Assembly: GCF_037992945.1 (NCBI RefSeq)
Contig: NZ_CP150304.1
Location: 2,297,501-2,361,500, forward strand
Length of the DNA stretch: 64,000 nt
DNA from: Peribacillus sp. FSL E2-0218
Lineage (GTDB): Bacteria > Bacillota > Bacilli > Bacillales > DSM-1321
Direction of reading: 5' to 3'
Below, piece by piece: positions 51,306 through 59,841 of this stretch. Position 1 is the first letter of the stretch. Every line of letters begins with the position of its first letter. The position numbers were made by a program, and so were the translations under genes. The notes beneath the pieces are model-generated. The model was not told the DNA's origin and did not search any database. It saw only the letters and a list, made by a program, of their open reading frames with translations.

Positions 51306-51394
51306 GTGGAAAAAAGACAGATTCTGCCCTAGTAAGCAAAAAAAGTGCCAATCGCGCAGGTAATGTAAAATGTTTTTAATATTCCAAAAATTAA

Positions 51395-51449
51395 TTGACA
51401 ATGAATGGGATTCGTTTTAGTATTAATTTATAAATGAAACATTGTTTTG
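51395..51449 (+). promoter_or_regulatory. Cupin-operon promoter with IclR-type operator
   Basis: TTGACA (51395-51400), 17 bp, TAGTAT (51418-51423), then TGAAACATTGTTTTGC (51434-51449). The -35 context AATTGACAAT, the 17-bp spacing and the dyad just past the -10 repeat the design at 49076-49128. A further GAAAC half-site follows at 51455. This looks like the repressed main promoter of the catabolic operon. Confidence 0.62.
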
Positions 51450-51487
51450 CCAATGAAACATAAACGCGTAAAAGGAGGATTTTAATA

Positions 51488-52021
51488 ATGACAAAAGAGA
51501 CTTTTTCAGTGAAGGATTTCGAAAAAAAATATGTTGCAAGGCTGAAGGATCGGACGCTCGATTGGAACGTCCTGAAGTTCCAGGAAGAAATCGATCCGGC
51601 ATATAAGCGTGCACAGATGAGATATATCGGACGTGGTGCCACTGCGAATAATGACACAAATGTCATTGCAGGTGAACACTTCACGCTCAGTACGATGGTG
51701 CTTCCACCCGGTTGCATCGGGCCTTTGCACCTTCACGATGATGTTGAAGAAGTATTCTTCATCCTTGAGGGGGAAGTTACGGCCTTGATCCAGGAAGATA
51801 GTTACAGTGAAGTGCATGAGATCAAGTTAAATGCCAGAGATTGCATAAGCAGTCCTCCAGGAGTTTATCGGGGAATCAGGAATGACGGGGATGTTGAAGC
51901 TCGGATGCTTGTCATGCTTGGGGCGGTGAAACCTAACCTGCCGACATACCCTGAGGGAAGCGAGCTTGAGGAACTTCGGAAACAACGCTCGAAAGAAAGA
52001 GAGGCCATCATTAAAGACTGA
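51488..52021 (+). CDS. Cupin-domain protein
   Basis: A 177-residue protein with one cupin barrel. Motif 1 is complete: GCIGPLHLHDDVEEVFFILEG gives His-x-His and Glu ligands (about residues 81-88). Motif 2 reads PPGVYRGIRN, with Arg where the fourth ligand His normally stands, so metal binding may be three-coordinate or the protein may be a binding/isomerase type rather than a dioxygenase. First gene after the island promoter and separated from the next gene by a hairpin. AAAGGAGG precedes the ATG. Reaction unknown. Confidence 0.82.
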   Translation: MTKETFSVKDFEKKYVARLKDRTLDWNVLKFQEEIDPAYKRAQMRYIGRGATANNDTNVIAGEHFTLSTMVLPPGCIGPLHLHDDVEEVFFILEGEVTALIQEDSYSEVHEIKLNARDCISSPPGVYRGIRNDGDVEARMLVMLGAVKPNLPTYPEGSELEELRKQRSKEREAIIKD

Positions 52022-52031
52022 TCATTTACAC

Positions 52032-52075
52032 GAAAAGGGCACCTGCATTATGAAAATTAATCGGGCGCCCTTTTC
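52032..52075 (+). terminator. Hairpin between the cupin and extradiol dioxygenase genes
   Basis: Stem GAAAAGGGC / GCCCTTTTC with a 26-base loop. It may terminate part of the transcripts from the cupin promoter or stabilise the upstream message; the downstream genes otherwise have no visible promoter of their own. Confidence 0.6.
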
Positions 52076-52145
52076 GATTATCTTGTTATTTCCGGTCCAT
52101 GCATTCTGTTAAAAAGTAATCTATTTTTATGGGAGGGAGAAAAAG

Positions 52146-53081
52146 ATGCTTGGAATTACCCATTTACGCCATATTGGCATGATCACGCCGAACTTTGATG
52201 AACAAGCAGCGTTTTATGAAAAGGTTTGGGGCTTGGACAGGGTGCCGGCCCCTGAAGAGAACACCGTTTATTTCCGTGGTGCTGGCCCAGAACATCATAT
52301 TTTAAGTCTTCATAAGGGAGAGCAGCGTGGCCTGCACCACATTTCATTCGGGATGGTTGATAAAAATGCCGTGGATCGGGCGGCGGGAATTTTACAATCG
52401 AAGGGTGTTCGAATCATCGATCAACCGGGATATTTGGATGAAGCGGGTGCAGGTTATGGATTACGCTTCGTTGATCCGGAAAACCGGGTGATCGAGCTTT
52501 CAGCTTGGGTCGAGGTTCAAACCTCAATTTGGAACAAGAAGAATGTAGATCCAGTGAAACTGAATCATGTTGTCATGAACACGAGGGATTTGGATATGAT
52601 CGTAAAGTTTTATACAGATATCCTTGGTTTTAAAGTTACCGATTGGAGCGAGCATCAAATGTCTTTTCTAAGGTGCAACAGGAAGCATCATTCCATTGCT
52701 TTCAATCAAGAAGGCCATGCTTCCGTAAACCATATTGCCTATGAGGTTGATTCCGTGGATGAGCTGATGCGCGGAATAAGCAATGTTCGGAAAGCCGGAC
52801 TTTCCGAGCTTTGGGGGCCTGGACGTCACGGACCGGGTGACAATATTTTTTGTTACTTCCAGGACCCGGGCGGTTTTGTCATGGAGTATACATGCTACCT
52901 GGAAACGATTGAGGATGAGGCGGAATGGCGAGCGCGTGTTTGGAAACGTGTCCCGCATTTAATGGATCAATGGGGTATTGCAGGTCCGCCGAAACCTGAA
53001 GCGCGCAAGGCGATGGGCGGAGAACCTGATTTGGGCTGGGTGGATGCTTCCACAAGTGAATCCATCATGTCGGAAAAATGA
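52146..53081 (+). CDS. Extradiol catechol-type ring-cleavage dioxygenase (VOC fold)
   Basis: A 311-residue two-domain VOC protein of the type I extradiol dioxygenases. Fe(II) ligands are predicted as His141 (LNHVVMN), His196 (VNHIAYE) and Glu247 (FVMEYTC). The stretch RHGPGDNIFCYFQDPGGF matches the family signature before the glutamate. It would open a catechol ring next to the diol. GGGAGGGAG precedes the ATG. With the Rieske oxygenase and dihydrodiol-type dehydrogenase downstream this makes a full upper pathway. Confidence 0.88.
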   Translation: MLGITHLRHIGMITPNFDEQAAFYEKVWGLDRVPAPEENTVYFRGAGPEHHILSLHKGEQRGLHHISFGMVDKNAVDRAAGILQSKGVRIIDQPGYLDEAGAGYGLRFVDPENRVIELSAWVEVQTSIWNKKNVDPVKLNHVVMNTRDLDMIVKFYTDILGFKVTDWSEHQMSFLRCNRKHHSIAFNQEGHASVNHIAYEVDSVDELMRGISNVRKAGLSELWGPGRHGPGDNIFCYFQDPGGFVMEYTCYLETIEDEAEWRARVWKRVPHLMDQWGIAGPPKPEARKAMGGEPDLGWVDASTSESIMSEK

Positions 53082-53175
53082 GAGGGATTTCTAATCTCCT
53101 CCCGTATCCTTAAGGCACAAGAAGATTAGGGCAGGGTAATTTCTAAAGAAGAGGGTTTCGAAAAGGAGTGACAAG

Positions 53176-53967
53176 ATGGATTTGGGCCTGCAAGGAAAAG
53201 TGGCTGTCATCATGGGCGGCACATCGGGCGTTGGTTTGAAAACAGCAGAAATGTTTTTAGCTGAAGGCGCGAAGGTGGCTATATGCGGCAGAAGCAAGGA
53301 GCGTATGGATAATGCTCAACGTCATTTGCTCTCACTAGCTGATGAAGAAGATATTTTTGCATCAATTTGTAATGTCACCTCAAGAACGGAAGTGGATTCC
53401 TTCATTGATGGAACGGCAAAAAGGTTCGGCGGGATCGATATATTGGTGAATGCCGCCGGGCAAAGCGTGATGGGTCATTTTTTTGACATAACGGATGAAC
53501 AGTGGGATGAACAGATTCAATTAAAGTTTTTTGCAATCATATATGCCGTTCGCGCTTCGCACCCGCACCTTGTCAAAAGAGGCGGAGGACGGATCATCAA
53601 TATTAATGCAACGCTAGCCAAAGAACCGGAGCGTCACATGGTGGCGACTGCAGCGGCAAGGGCTGGTCTCTTGAATTTAAGCAAAACGCTGTCCCAGGAA
53701 CTGGCCTTTGACAATATATTGGTGAATTCTGTAAGTCTCGGATTGATTCGGACCGATCAGTGGGAGCGGAGAAGAATGAAAAATGCACCGCATATGGATG
53801 CGGACGAGTATTACAAAGATCTTGCGAACAAGAGGAATATCCCGCTCGGGCGTGTAGGTGAAGCGGAGGAAGTCGCCAGTGTCATCGTTTTCCTTGCTTC
53901 GGAAAAAGCAAGTTATGTGGCGGGTTCAACGATTGAAACGGCAGGAGCGATTGGAAAGGCACTTTAA
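53176..53967 (+). CDS. SDR family oxidoreductase with a non-canonical active site
   Basis: A 263-residue short-chain dehydrogenase fold: GGTSGVGLKTAEMF (14-27) is the cofactor loop and DILVNAAGQ (88-96) the NNAG-type block. The catalytic YxxxK is missing: the aligned residues are Thr158 and Arg162 in VATAAARAGLLNL, and the preceding serine region reads INATLAKE. It probably binds nucleotide but cannot use the standard Tyr/Lys proton relay. Thus it is either a divergent SDR class or catalytically altered. Within the catabolic operon, 27 bp before the ThDP gene. Confidence 0.85.
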   Translation: MDLGLQGKVAVIMGGTSGVGLKTAEMFLAEGAKVAICGRSKERMDNAQRHLLSLADEEDIFASICNVTSRTEVDSFIDGTAKRFGGIDILVNAAGQSVMGHFFDITDEQWDEQIQLKFFAIIYAVRASHPHLVKRGGGRIININATLAKEPERHMVATAAARAGLLNLSKTLSQELAFDNILVNSVSLGLIRTDQWERRRMKNAPHMDADEYYKDLANKRNIPLGRVGEAEEVASVIVFLASEKASYVAGSTIETAGAIGKAL

Positions 53968-53994
53968 ATATTACTGAAAAGGTAGGATTACGCG

Positions 53995-55683
53995 ATGAAT
54001 ATAATAGAAGAACTGGAGTTTACGACTTCCGATTCCATCGTGAAGGAGCTGGTTCATGCAGGTGTTGAGGTAGCCTTTGGTATCGTCAGCATTCACAATA
54101 TGCCGATTTATGATGCGATTCTTAGAGATGGAACGATTAAACTCGTTTGTTCACGCGGAGAGAGCGGAGCGGTCAACATGGCCGATGGATATGCTCGTGC
54201 AACGGGGAAATTGGGCGTTGTGATTACCAGTACAGGTACAGGAGCTGGAAATGCCGCGGGTTCATTGGTGGAGGCATGGGCGGCTGGAGTACCGCTTCTT
54301 CACCTTACGGGCGAGGTCGCTTCCGCTTATCTTGGAACAGGCAAAGGATACATACATGAGTGCAAGGACCAGCTAGCCATGATGGACGGTGCCTGCAAAA
54401 ATGCAGTAAGGCTTAGGAACCCCTCCCAAGCTGGAGCAGTCGTAAGGCAGGCAATAACCGAAGCATTGACGGCTCCAGCCGGACCGGTTACATTGGAAAT
54501 CCCCATCGATTACCAATCGGCCATCATCGATGATCTTTCAGCCGATAAGCTTCAGGCTCCAGAGTTTGAAACGAAAACGGCAGCCATTATTCCTGAACGG
54601 GTTATGGAACAAATCGCAAAAGCACGGCGGCCGGTGATATGGTCCGGAGGCGGGGTCATAAGCGCCAACGCTTCGCAAGAGCTGCAAAAATTAGCCGAGC
54701 TTTTGGGCGCAGCAGTCATAACCAGTCAATCAGGAAAAGGTTCGATCCCTGAAAACCATGAACAGTGCATAGGGCATTTTGCTGCCTATGAACAAACGAA
54801 AGAGTTTTTGAGGAATGCCGATCTATTGATTAGCGTAGGCGTAAGATTCAGGGGAAATGAAACCTCCAACTGGAAGGTGCCGGTCCCCAAAGCTCATATA
54901 GCGATTGATGCAGATTGGCAGGCAATCAACCGAAACTATAAAGCCACGCTAGGTTTGGTTGGTGATGCAAAAGATATGCTGGCAGCGATCATTCATAAGC
55001 TTGAGGAAAAATCAGTGCACCCGGCTCCTTCTTATTTACAAGAAGTCCGTACTCTTCGTGATGAAGTGCGCGCTCAACTCCGTCTCACCCTTGGCCCTTA
55101 TGAACAATTTGTCGTCGGGATGAGGGAAATATTGCCTCAAGACACCATTTTGGTCCGTGATGTAACGGTTCAGGCAAACGTATGGGGCAGCCGGCTGTTT
55201 GAAATCCATGAACCGAGGACATCCATTCATGCATCAGGGGGCGGAATCGGTCAAGGGCTTCCAACGGCGATCGGGGCACAAATGGGCTGTCAAGATAAAA
55301 CCGTCGTTCTCATGGCAGGAGATGGGGGGTTCATGGTCAATATCGGGGAAATGGTTACGGCAGCGGAAGAAAATTTGCCAATCATCATCGTATTGTTTGA
55401 TGACTCTGGTTATGGGGTACTTCGCAATATTCAATCTGCTGCGTATGGAAGACAGGTAGCTGTGGATTTATTGAGCCCTGATTTTGTGCAACTGGCTGAA
55501 GCGATGCATTTTGCTGCGGTTCGAATCGGCTCAGGAGATGAATTCGTATCCGAATTGAAAAAAGCGAAAGAAAGACGCAAGCCCTCTATGATCGTCGTTG
55601 ATATGGAAGCCGTGGGGCCAATGGCCAAGCCTTTTGGCGGTCCTCCTGGTGCTGCCGAAGCCTTTAAACCAAAAAAATTATGA
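53995..55683 (+). CDS. Thiamine-diphosphate-dependent lyase (acetolactate synthase/2-oxoacid decarboxylase-like)
   Basis: A 562-residue ThDP enzyme with three domains. Glu56 in CSRGESGAVNMADGYARATG (split) is the cofactor-activating glutamate, and GDGGFMVN with FDDSGYG is the ThDP/Mg site near the C terminus. The central domain lacks evidence for FAD-specific features I could identify. Candidates are benzoylformate decarboxylase, oxalyl-CoA or sulfo/2-oxoacid lyases. A decarboxylase followed by aldehyde dehydrogenase would turn a 2-oxo acid into a carboxylic acid one carbon shorter. The end overlaps the frame of the next gene. Confidence 0.85.
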   Translation: MNIIEELEFTTSDSIVKELVHAGVEVAFGIVSIHNMPIYDAILRDGTIKLVCSRGESGAVNMADGYARATGKLGVVITSTGTGAGNAAGSLVEAWAAGVPLLHLTGEVASAYLGTGKGYIHECKDQLAMMDGACKNAVRLRNPSQAGAVVRQAITEALTAPAGPVTLEIPIDYQSAIIDDLSADKLQAPEFETKTAAIIPERVMEQIAKARRPVIWSGGGVISANASQELQKLAELLGAAVITSQSGKGSIPENHEQCIGHFAAYEQTKEFLRNADLLISVGVRFRGNETSNWKVPVPKAHIAIDADWQAINRNYKATLGLVGDAKDMLAAIIHKLEEKSVHPAPSYLQEVRTLRDEVRAQLRLTLGPYEQFVVGMREILPQDTILVRDVTVQANVWGSRLFEIHEPRTSIHASGGGIGQGLPTAIGAQMGCQDKTVVLMAGDGGFMVNIGEMVTAAEENLPIIIVLFDDSGYGVLRNIQSAAYGRQVAVDLLSPDFVQLAEAMHFAAVRIGSGDEFVSELKKAKERRKPSMIVVDMEAVGPMAKPFGGPPGAAEAFKPKKL

Positions 55684-55697
55684 TGGGGGACCTTAGA

Positions 55698-57143
55698 ATG
55701 ATTTCGACATACCCATTTGTTTCAGGTAAATGCCTAATTGATGGAGCATGGATAGAACAAGGGGAAAAAGTGGGGGTAATCAATCCTGCAAACACTTCTG
55801 AAGTTGTAGGGCAAGTGGCAATATGTTCTGGGGACACCGTGAATGAAGCAATTGAAGTGGCAGAAAAGGCCTTTGATACATGGTCACGCTCGGATGTGAG
55901 CGACCGGGCTGACCGGATGAATGCTGCTGCGGTTGAATTGGAAAAAATTATCGAGGAAAATGTTACAATGTTTGTACGGGAAAATGGCAAAACACTTGTT
56001 GAAGCTAAAAAAGACTTGGTACGGTGTGTGGAAGTCATGAGGGGCTGTGCAGCAGAGCTGCTGAATTGGTGGAAGCCAGAAGAGGTTGCAGGTAAACAAA
56101 AAGTCCAAATCAGAAGAAGGGCGAGAGGGGTCACTGCCATTATCACGCCATGGAATTCCCCGATGATATTAACCTTCAAACGGGTGATACCTGCTGTTTT
56201 GGCAGGCAATGCCGTTATCGTGAAACCTGCCACGAATTGCCCGCTGACGATCATGACCTGCTTAAAAGTCGTGGCTGAACATTTTCCCCCGGGAGTCATC
56301 AATATAGTGACAGGTTCAGGAAAAGTGATTGGGGATTTGGTTTGTTCCGATTCCCGTGTCCGGACAGTGGCATTCGTCGGGAGTACAGAAACCGGAAAGG
56401 AAATCATGAAGAAATCGGCGCCGAAGCTGCAGAACGTATATATGGAACTCGGAGGCAATGATCCGGCGTTAATCATGGAAGATGCCAATTTGGATGAAGC
56501 GGCGATCCAACGTTTGAGAATGGGGATTTTACGGGCTTCCGGCCAAGTATGTTCTGCGGTTAAGCGAGTGTATGTCCATTCATCACGACATGATGAGGTT
56601 GTTGGAAAGCTAACCAAAGAGTTTAGCAGGGTGGTGGTCGGTGATGGCATTCAGCCTGACGTAACCATGGGACCGTTGAATAATAAGGCACAATTCGATT
56701 TCGTGCAAGGCTTGATCGAGCGTACGGCCAATGCAGGCGGAAACATCATCACGACTGGCATTCAACTCAATCCGGAAACGTGGGATGCTGGCTACTATAT
56801 GCTCCCGTCCCTTGTAACAGGCGTCAATCAGCAGAGCGAATTGGTACGGGTCGAGCAATTCGGACCCATCATCCCCATCATCCCCTTCAATGAAGAGGAA
56901 GAAGCCATAAGGCTTGCGAATGACAGTGAGTTTGGCCTGCGTGCATCCGTTTGGACAGAGAACGTGGAAGTAGCCATTAAATTGGCAGATCGCCTGGAAG
57001 CTGGAGCGGTCTTTCATAATAATCATACGGTGTTCAATGATTTGGCCCTTGATTTCCCTGGCTTAAAAGAAAGCGGTGTCTCCCGGGAAACAAAACATTG
57101 CGGACTTGAATTCTTTGCAGACTCTTACGGGTTTGCTGATTGA
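55698..57143 (+). CDS. Aldehyde dehydrogenase family protein
   Basis: A 481-residue NAD(P)-dependent aldehyde dehydrogenase. Catalytic residues are all present: Asn153 (TPWNSP), Glu250 (YMELGGNDP) and Cys285 (ASGQVCSAVKR). The cofactor lysine is in VIVKPATN. It would oxidise the aldehyde made by the preceding ThDP enzyme or a ring-fission semialdehyde. ATG at 55698 has GGGGGA seven bases upstream; an ATG at 55680 overlaps the previous stop and has no site. Confidence 0.88.
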   Translation: MISTYPFVSGKCLIDGAWIEQGEKVGVINPANTSEVVGQVAICSGDTVNEAIEVAEKAFDTWSRSDVSDRADRMNAAAVELEKIIEENVTMFVRENGKTLVEAKKDLVRCVEVMRGCAAELLNWWKPEEVAGKQKVQIRRRARGVTAIITPWNSPMILTFKRVIPAVLAGNAVIVKPATNCPLTIMTCLKVVAEHFPPGVINIVTGSGKVIGDLVCSDSRVRTVAFVGSTETGKEIMKKSAPKLQNVYMELGGNDPALIMEDANLDEAAIQRLRMGILRASGQVCSAVKRVYVHSSRHDEVVGKLTKEFSRVVVGDGIQPDVTMGPLNNKAQFDFVQGLIERTANAGGNIITTGIQLNPETWDAGYYMLPSLVTGVNQQSELVRVEQFGPIIPIIPFNEEEEAIRLANDSEFGLRASVWTENVEVAIKLADRLEAGAVFHNNHTVFNDLALDFPGLKESGVSRETKHCGLEFFADSYGFAD

Positions 57144-57159
57144 GGAAGGATGAAATGAC

Positions 57160-57945
57160 ATGAGATTGGGTTTAATCGGATGCGGAAATATCGGGAAATT
57201 TCTGCTTCAAGCAATTAATGCAAACGGACTTCTTCCCGGCAGCAAAATCGTTGCGATCTATGCACGCCGTGAAGAAATCGCTGCCCCACTATCTGATGAA
57301 TTCAAGGCAAAGGCGTATGGGGATGTCGATGCAATCCTGAAATCGGATGTCGATTTAATCATTGAAGCAGCGACGGTTGAAGCTGCGAAGGAATACGGAT
57401 TGAATGTGCTGAAAAGCGGCAAGGACCTTTTGCTAAGCAGTATCGGGGCGATGGCTGATCCTGATTTTGCCGAAAACGCGAACAAGCTTTGCCAAATGAA
57501 TAACGTTCAGCTTTTCCTTCCGTCAGGTGCGATCGGTGGTCTTGATATCCTTAAATCGGCAAATGCCATGAATGGACTTGAAACCGTCTCCATCACCACG
57601 AGAAAACCGCCAAGCGCATTGCCGGCATGTTCATCATTGGCAAACGAAAAAGTGTTATTTGTTGGTTCTGCTGCAGAGGCCATCAAGCAGTTTCCGAGAA
57701 ATATCAATGTTGCGATCGTTTTGTCTTTGGCCGGACTTGGATCAGAGCGTACGAAAGTGAAAATCATTGCCGATCCCAATGTGGTGAAAAACATTCATTT
57801 GATCGAAGCGACTGGCTCGTTCGGGAAACTGAAGCTTGAAGTGGAAAACGAACCGTTGCCCAATAATCCGAAAACCAGTTATCTTGCGGCACTAAGTGTT
57901 TTGGCGACGCTGCAAAACAACGAAAAATGCGTTCAAATCGGATAA
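57160..57945 (+). CDS. Aspartate dehydrogenase (NadX)-like oxidoreductase
   Basis: A 261-residue NAD(P) enzyme with N-terminal Rossmann loop GLIGCGNIGKFL (4-15) and a C-terminal domain of the aspartate dehydrogenase/homoserine dehydrogenase type (SSIGAMADPDF, FLPSGAIGGLDILKSA, ATGSFGKLKLEVEN). True L-aspartate dehydrogenases feed NAD synthesis, but no nad genes are here. Such proteins also occur in catabolic clusters where the substrate is unknown, possibly an oxo/imino acid from the ring or a semialdehyde. GGAAGGATG precedes the ATG. Confidence 0.8.
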   Translation: MRLGLIGCGNIGKFLLQAINANGLLPGSKIVAIYARREEIAAPLSDEFKAKAYGDVDAILKSDVDLIIEAATVEAAKEYGLNVLKSGKDLLLSSIGAMADPDFAENANKLCQMNNVQLFLPSGAIGGLDILKSANAMNGLETVSITTRKPPSALPACSSLANEKVLFVGSAAEAIKQFPRNINVAIVLSLAGLGSERTKVKIIADPNVVKNIHLIEATGSFGKLKLEVENEPLPNNPKTSYLAALSVLATLQNNEKCVQIG

Positions 57946-57987
57946 TGAAAAATGGACTGAAAGCCTATCGAAGGGAGAGGAAAAAGT

Positions 57988-59289
57988 ATGATTAAAACGG
58001 ATAAACCATTGGAAGAAATGTCCAAGCGGCAAGTGGTAAACCATTTATACGATACGGTCAAACCAGAGGAAGGAGTTATACCTGCCTATCTCCTTGGCGA
58101 TCCAAAGGTGTATGAAATCGAACACGAAAAAGTGTTTTTGAAAACCTGGGTTTTTGTCGGCCATGAATCTGAAGTTCCCAACAAAGGAGACTTCATGACC
58201 CGTGAACTTGCTGGTTACTCACTGATCATCACTCGTGATGGTGAAGGGGAAATACGGGCATTTTATAATATGTGCACGCACCGTGGAATGAAGCTTTGCC
58301 GGGCTGATAAAGGGAACAAGTCGATGTTTACATGTCCTTATCATGGATTTAATTTCAAGAACACAGGTGAGCTTGTGGGGGTTCCGCTGCAAAAGGACAT
58401 TTACGGCGGGACGCTTGACCGCACAACGATGGGTTTGCACAAAGTCAAACTTGAATCTTACAAGGGCCTTTTGTTCGGGACCTGGAATGAGGATGCAGAG
58501 CCGCTTGAAGATTTTCTCGGAGATATCAGATGGTATTTGGATATCCTTGTCGGCCGGGCAGAAATGGAAGTGATCGGAGTCCCTCAACGATTTGTCGTGA
58601 GTTCCAATTGGAAGGTGGGGTCCGATAATTTCGTTGGTGATTCCTATCACACGATGGTTACACACGGTTCGATAGCAAAACTGGGGATGGTGCCGAGTGC
58701 AACTTATTCGAAGCGCGGTTTCCAAATCCATACCGAAAATGGACATGGCCTTAACTTGGGAACGCCCAATCCGGACTTTGCATTCCCTGAAGAATTGAAG
58801 GCAGAATTTAAAAGCAATTTGTCTGTAGAACAATACGGAGTATTATCGAACTTGAAGAACATGATTGGAAACGTTTTCCCGAACCTGTCTTTTTTAATTT
58901 CCCATACAAAAATCAAAGACCAGTTCATCTCAAACACCTCTGTCCGAATGTGGCGGCCGATCGGTCACAATAAGATGGAAGTGATCGCTTGGATGCTCGT
59001 TGAAAAAAACGCCTCACAAGATTGGAAGGACCGTTCAAGGGATTCTTTTATCCTGACGTTCAGCCCCTCCGGTATTTTTGAACAAGATGATACGGAGGTG
59101 TTTACGGATATCACGGAAGCCGCTCAAGGCCCGATGCCTTTCCTTAAGAATCTTACTTATAACTATACAATGGGCCTTCACCGGGAACCTGTTGAATTCG
59201 TAGGACCCGGGGTTGCTTATGATGATAAATTCACGGAAGCGAGCCAGCGGAATTTCTACAAATACTGGCTGGAATTGATGACGAAATGA
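57988..59289 (+). CDS. Rieske aromatic ring-hydroxylating dioxygenase, alpha subunit
   Basis: A 433-residue oxygenase component. The Rieske cluster ligands are Cys96, His98, Cys116 and His119 (CTHRG, CPYHG). The mononuclear iron site is His221 and His226 in DSYHTMVTH, with bridging Asp218. It would add O2 to an aromatic ring to give a cis-dihydrodiol, together with the beta subunit 21 bp downstream. No ferredoxin or reductase gene accompanies the pair, so electrons must come from elsewhere in the genome. GGGAGAGG precedes the ATG. Confidence 0.92.
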   Translation: MIKTDKPLEEMSKRQVVNHLYDTVKPEEGVIPAYLLGDPKVYEIEHEKVFLKTWVFVGHESEVPNKGDFMTRELAGYSLIITRDGEGEIRAFYNMCTHRGMKLCRADKGNKSMFTCPYHGFNFKNTGELVGVPLQKDIYGGTLDRTTMGLHKVKLESYKGLLFGTWNEDAEPLEDFLGDIRWYLDILVGRAEMEVIGVPQRFVVSSNWKVGSDNFVGDSYHTMVTHGSIAKLGMVPSATYSKRGFQIHTENGHGLNLGTPNPDFAFPEELKAEFKSNLSVEQYGVLSNLKNMIGNVFPNLSFLISHTKIKDQFISNTSVRMWRPIGHNKMEVIAWMLVEKNASQDWKDRSRDSFILTFSPSGIFEQDDTEVFTDITEAAQGPMPFLKNLTYNYTMGLHREPVEFVGPGVAYDDKFTEASQRNFYKYWLELMTK

Positions 59290-59310
59290 TAAGAGGGAGG
59301 AGGAAGGGAA

Positions 59311-59820
59311 ATGAACATGGAAGAAATGCTGGTTAAGTGCCAATTTGAGCAATGGTTATATGATGAAGCACAATTGCTGGATGATATAGAATTTGATCAT
59401 TGGTTCGATCTTATGCACCGTAGCCTTCGCTATCAAATGCCTGTACGTATCAACAAGGAAGGAGTGGAACGTCCGGATTATTCCACTGACATGTTCACAT
59501 TCAATGATGACATCGAGCTGCTGAAGCTGCGTGTGGATCGCTTGAAAACGGATTATGCCTGGGCTGAGATACCGCCATCGAGAACACGGCGATTTGTCTC
59601 CAATGTACGCGTAAAAGACTATGTAGAAGGTGAAAAAGCTGTCGTGAAAAGCTATCTGCTCATCTATCGCAGCCGCAGCACCGATATTAAACATGATTTG
59701 ATTTCTGGGGAACGCAATGATGAATTCATCTTCGAAGAAGGTAACTGGAAGCTTTCCAAGCGGATTTTCATTGTTGACCAAACAACGATAAATACTAGGA
59801 ATCTTGCAATTTTCATATAA
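59311..59820 (+). CDS. Aromatic ring-hydroxylating dioxygenase, beta subunit
   Basis: A 169-residue small subunit with the NTF2-like fold of ring-hydroxylating dioxygenases: EQWLYDEAQLLDDIEFDHWF at the N terminus, TDYAWAEIPPSRTRRFVSNV in the middle (a family hallmark) and EGNWKLSKRIFIVDQ at the end. It builds the alpha3beta3 hexamer and is structural. GGAGGAAGGG precedes the ATG, directly after the alpha gene. Confidence 0.92.
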   Translation: MNMEEMLVKCQFEQWLYDEAQLLDDIEFDHWFDLMHRSLRYQMPVRINKEGVERPDYSTDMFTFNDDIELLKLRVDRLKTDYAWAEIPPSRTRRFVSNVRVKDYVEGEKAVVKSYLLIYRSRSTDIKHDLISGERNDEFIFEEGNWKLSKRIFIVDQTTINTRNLAIFI

Positions 59821-59841
59821 CTGATTGAAGGGGGATTCATA

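Noticed and set aside
58219..58833. 204-codon minus-strand open frame
   Set aside because: Antisense to the Rieske alpha-subunit gene; Cys/His-rich only because it mirrors that gene.
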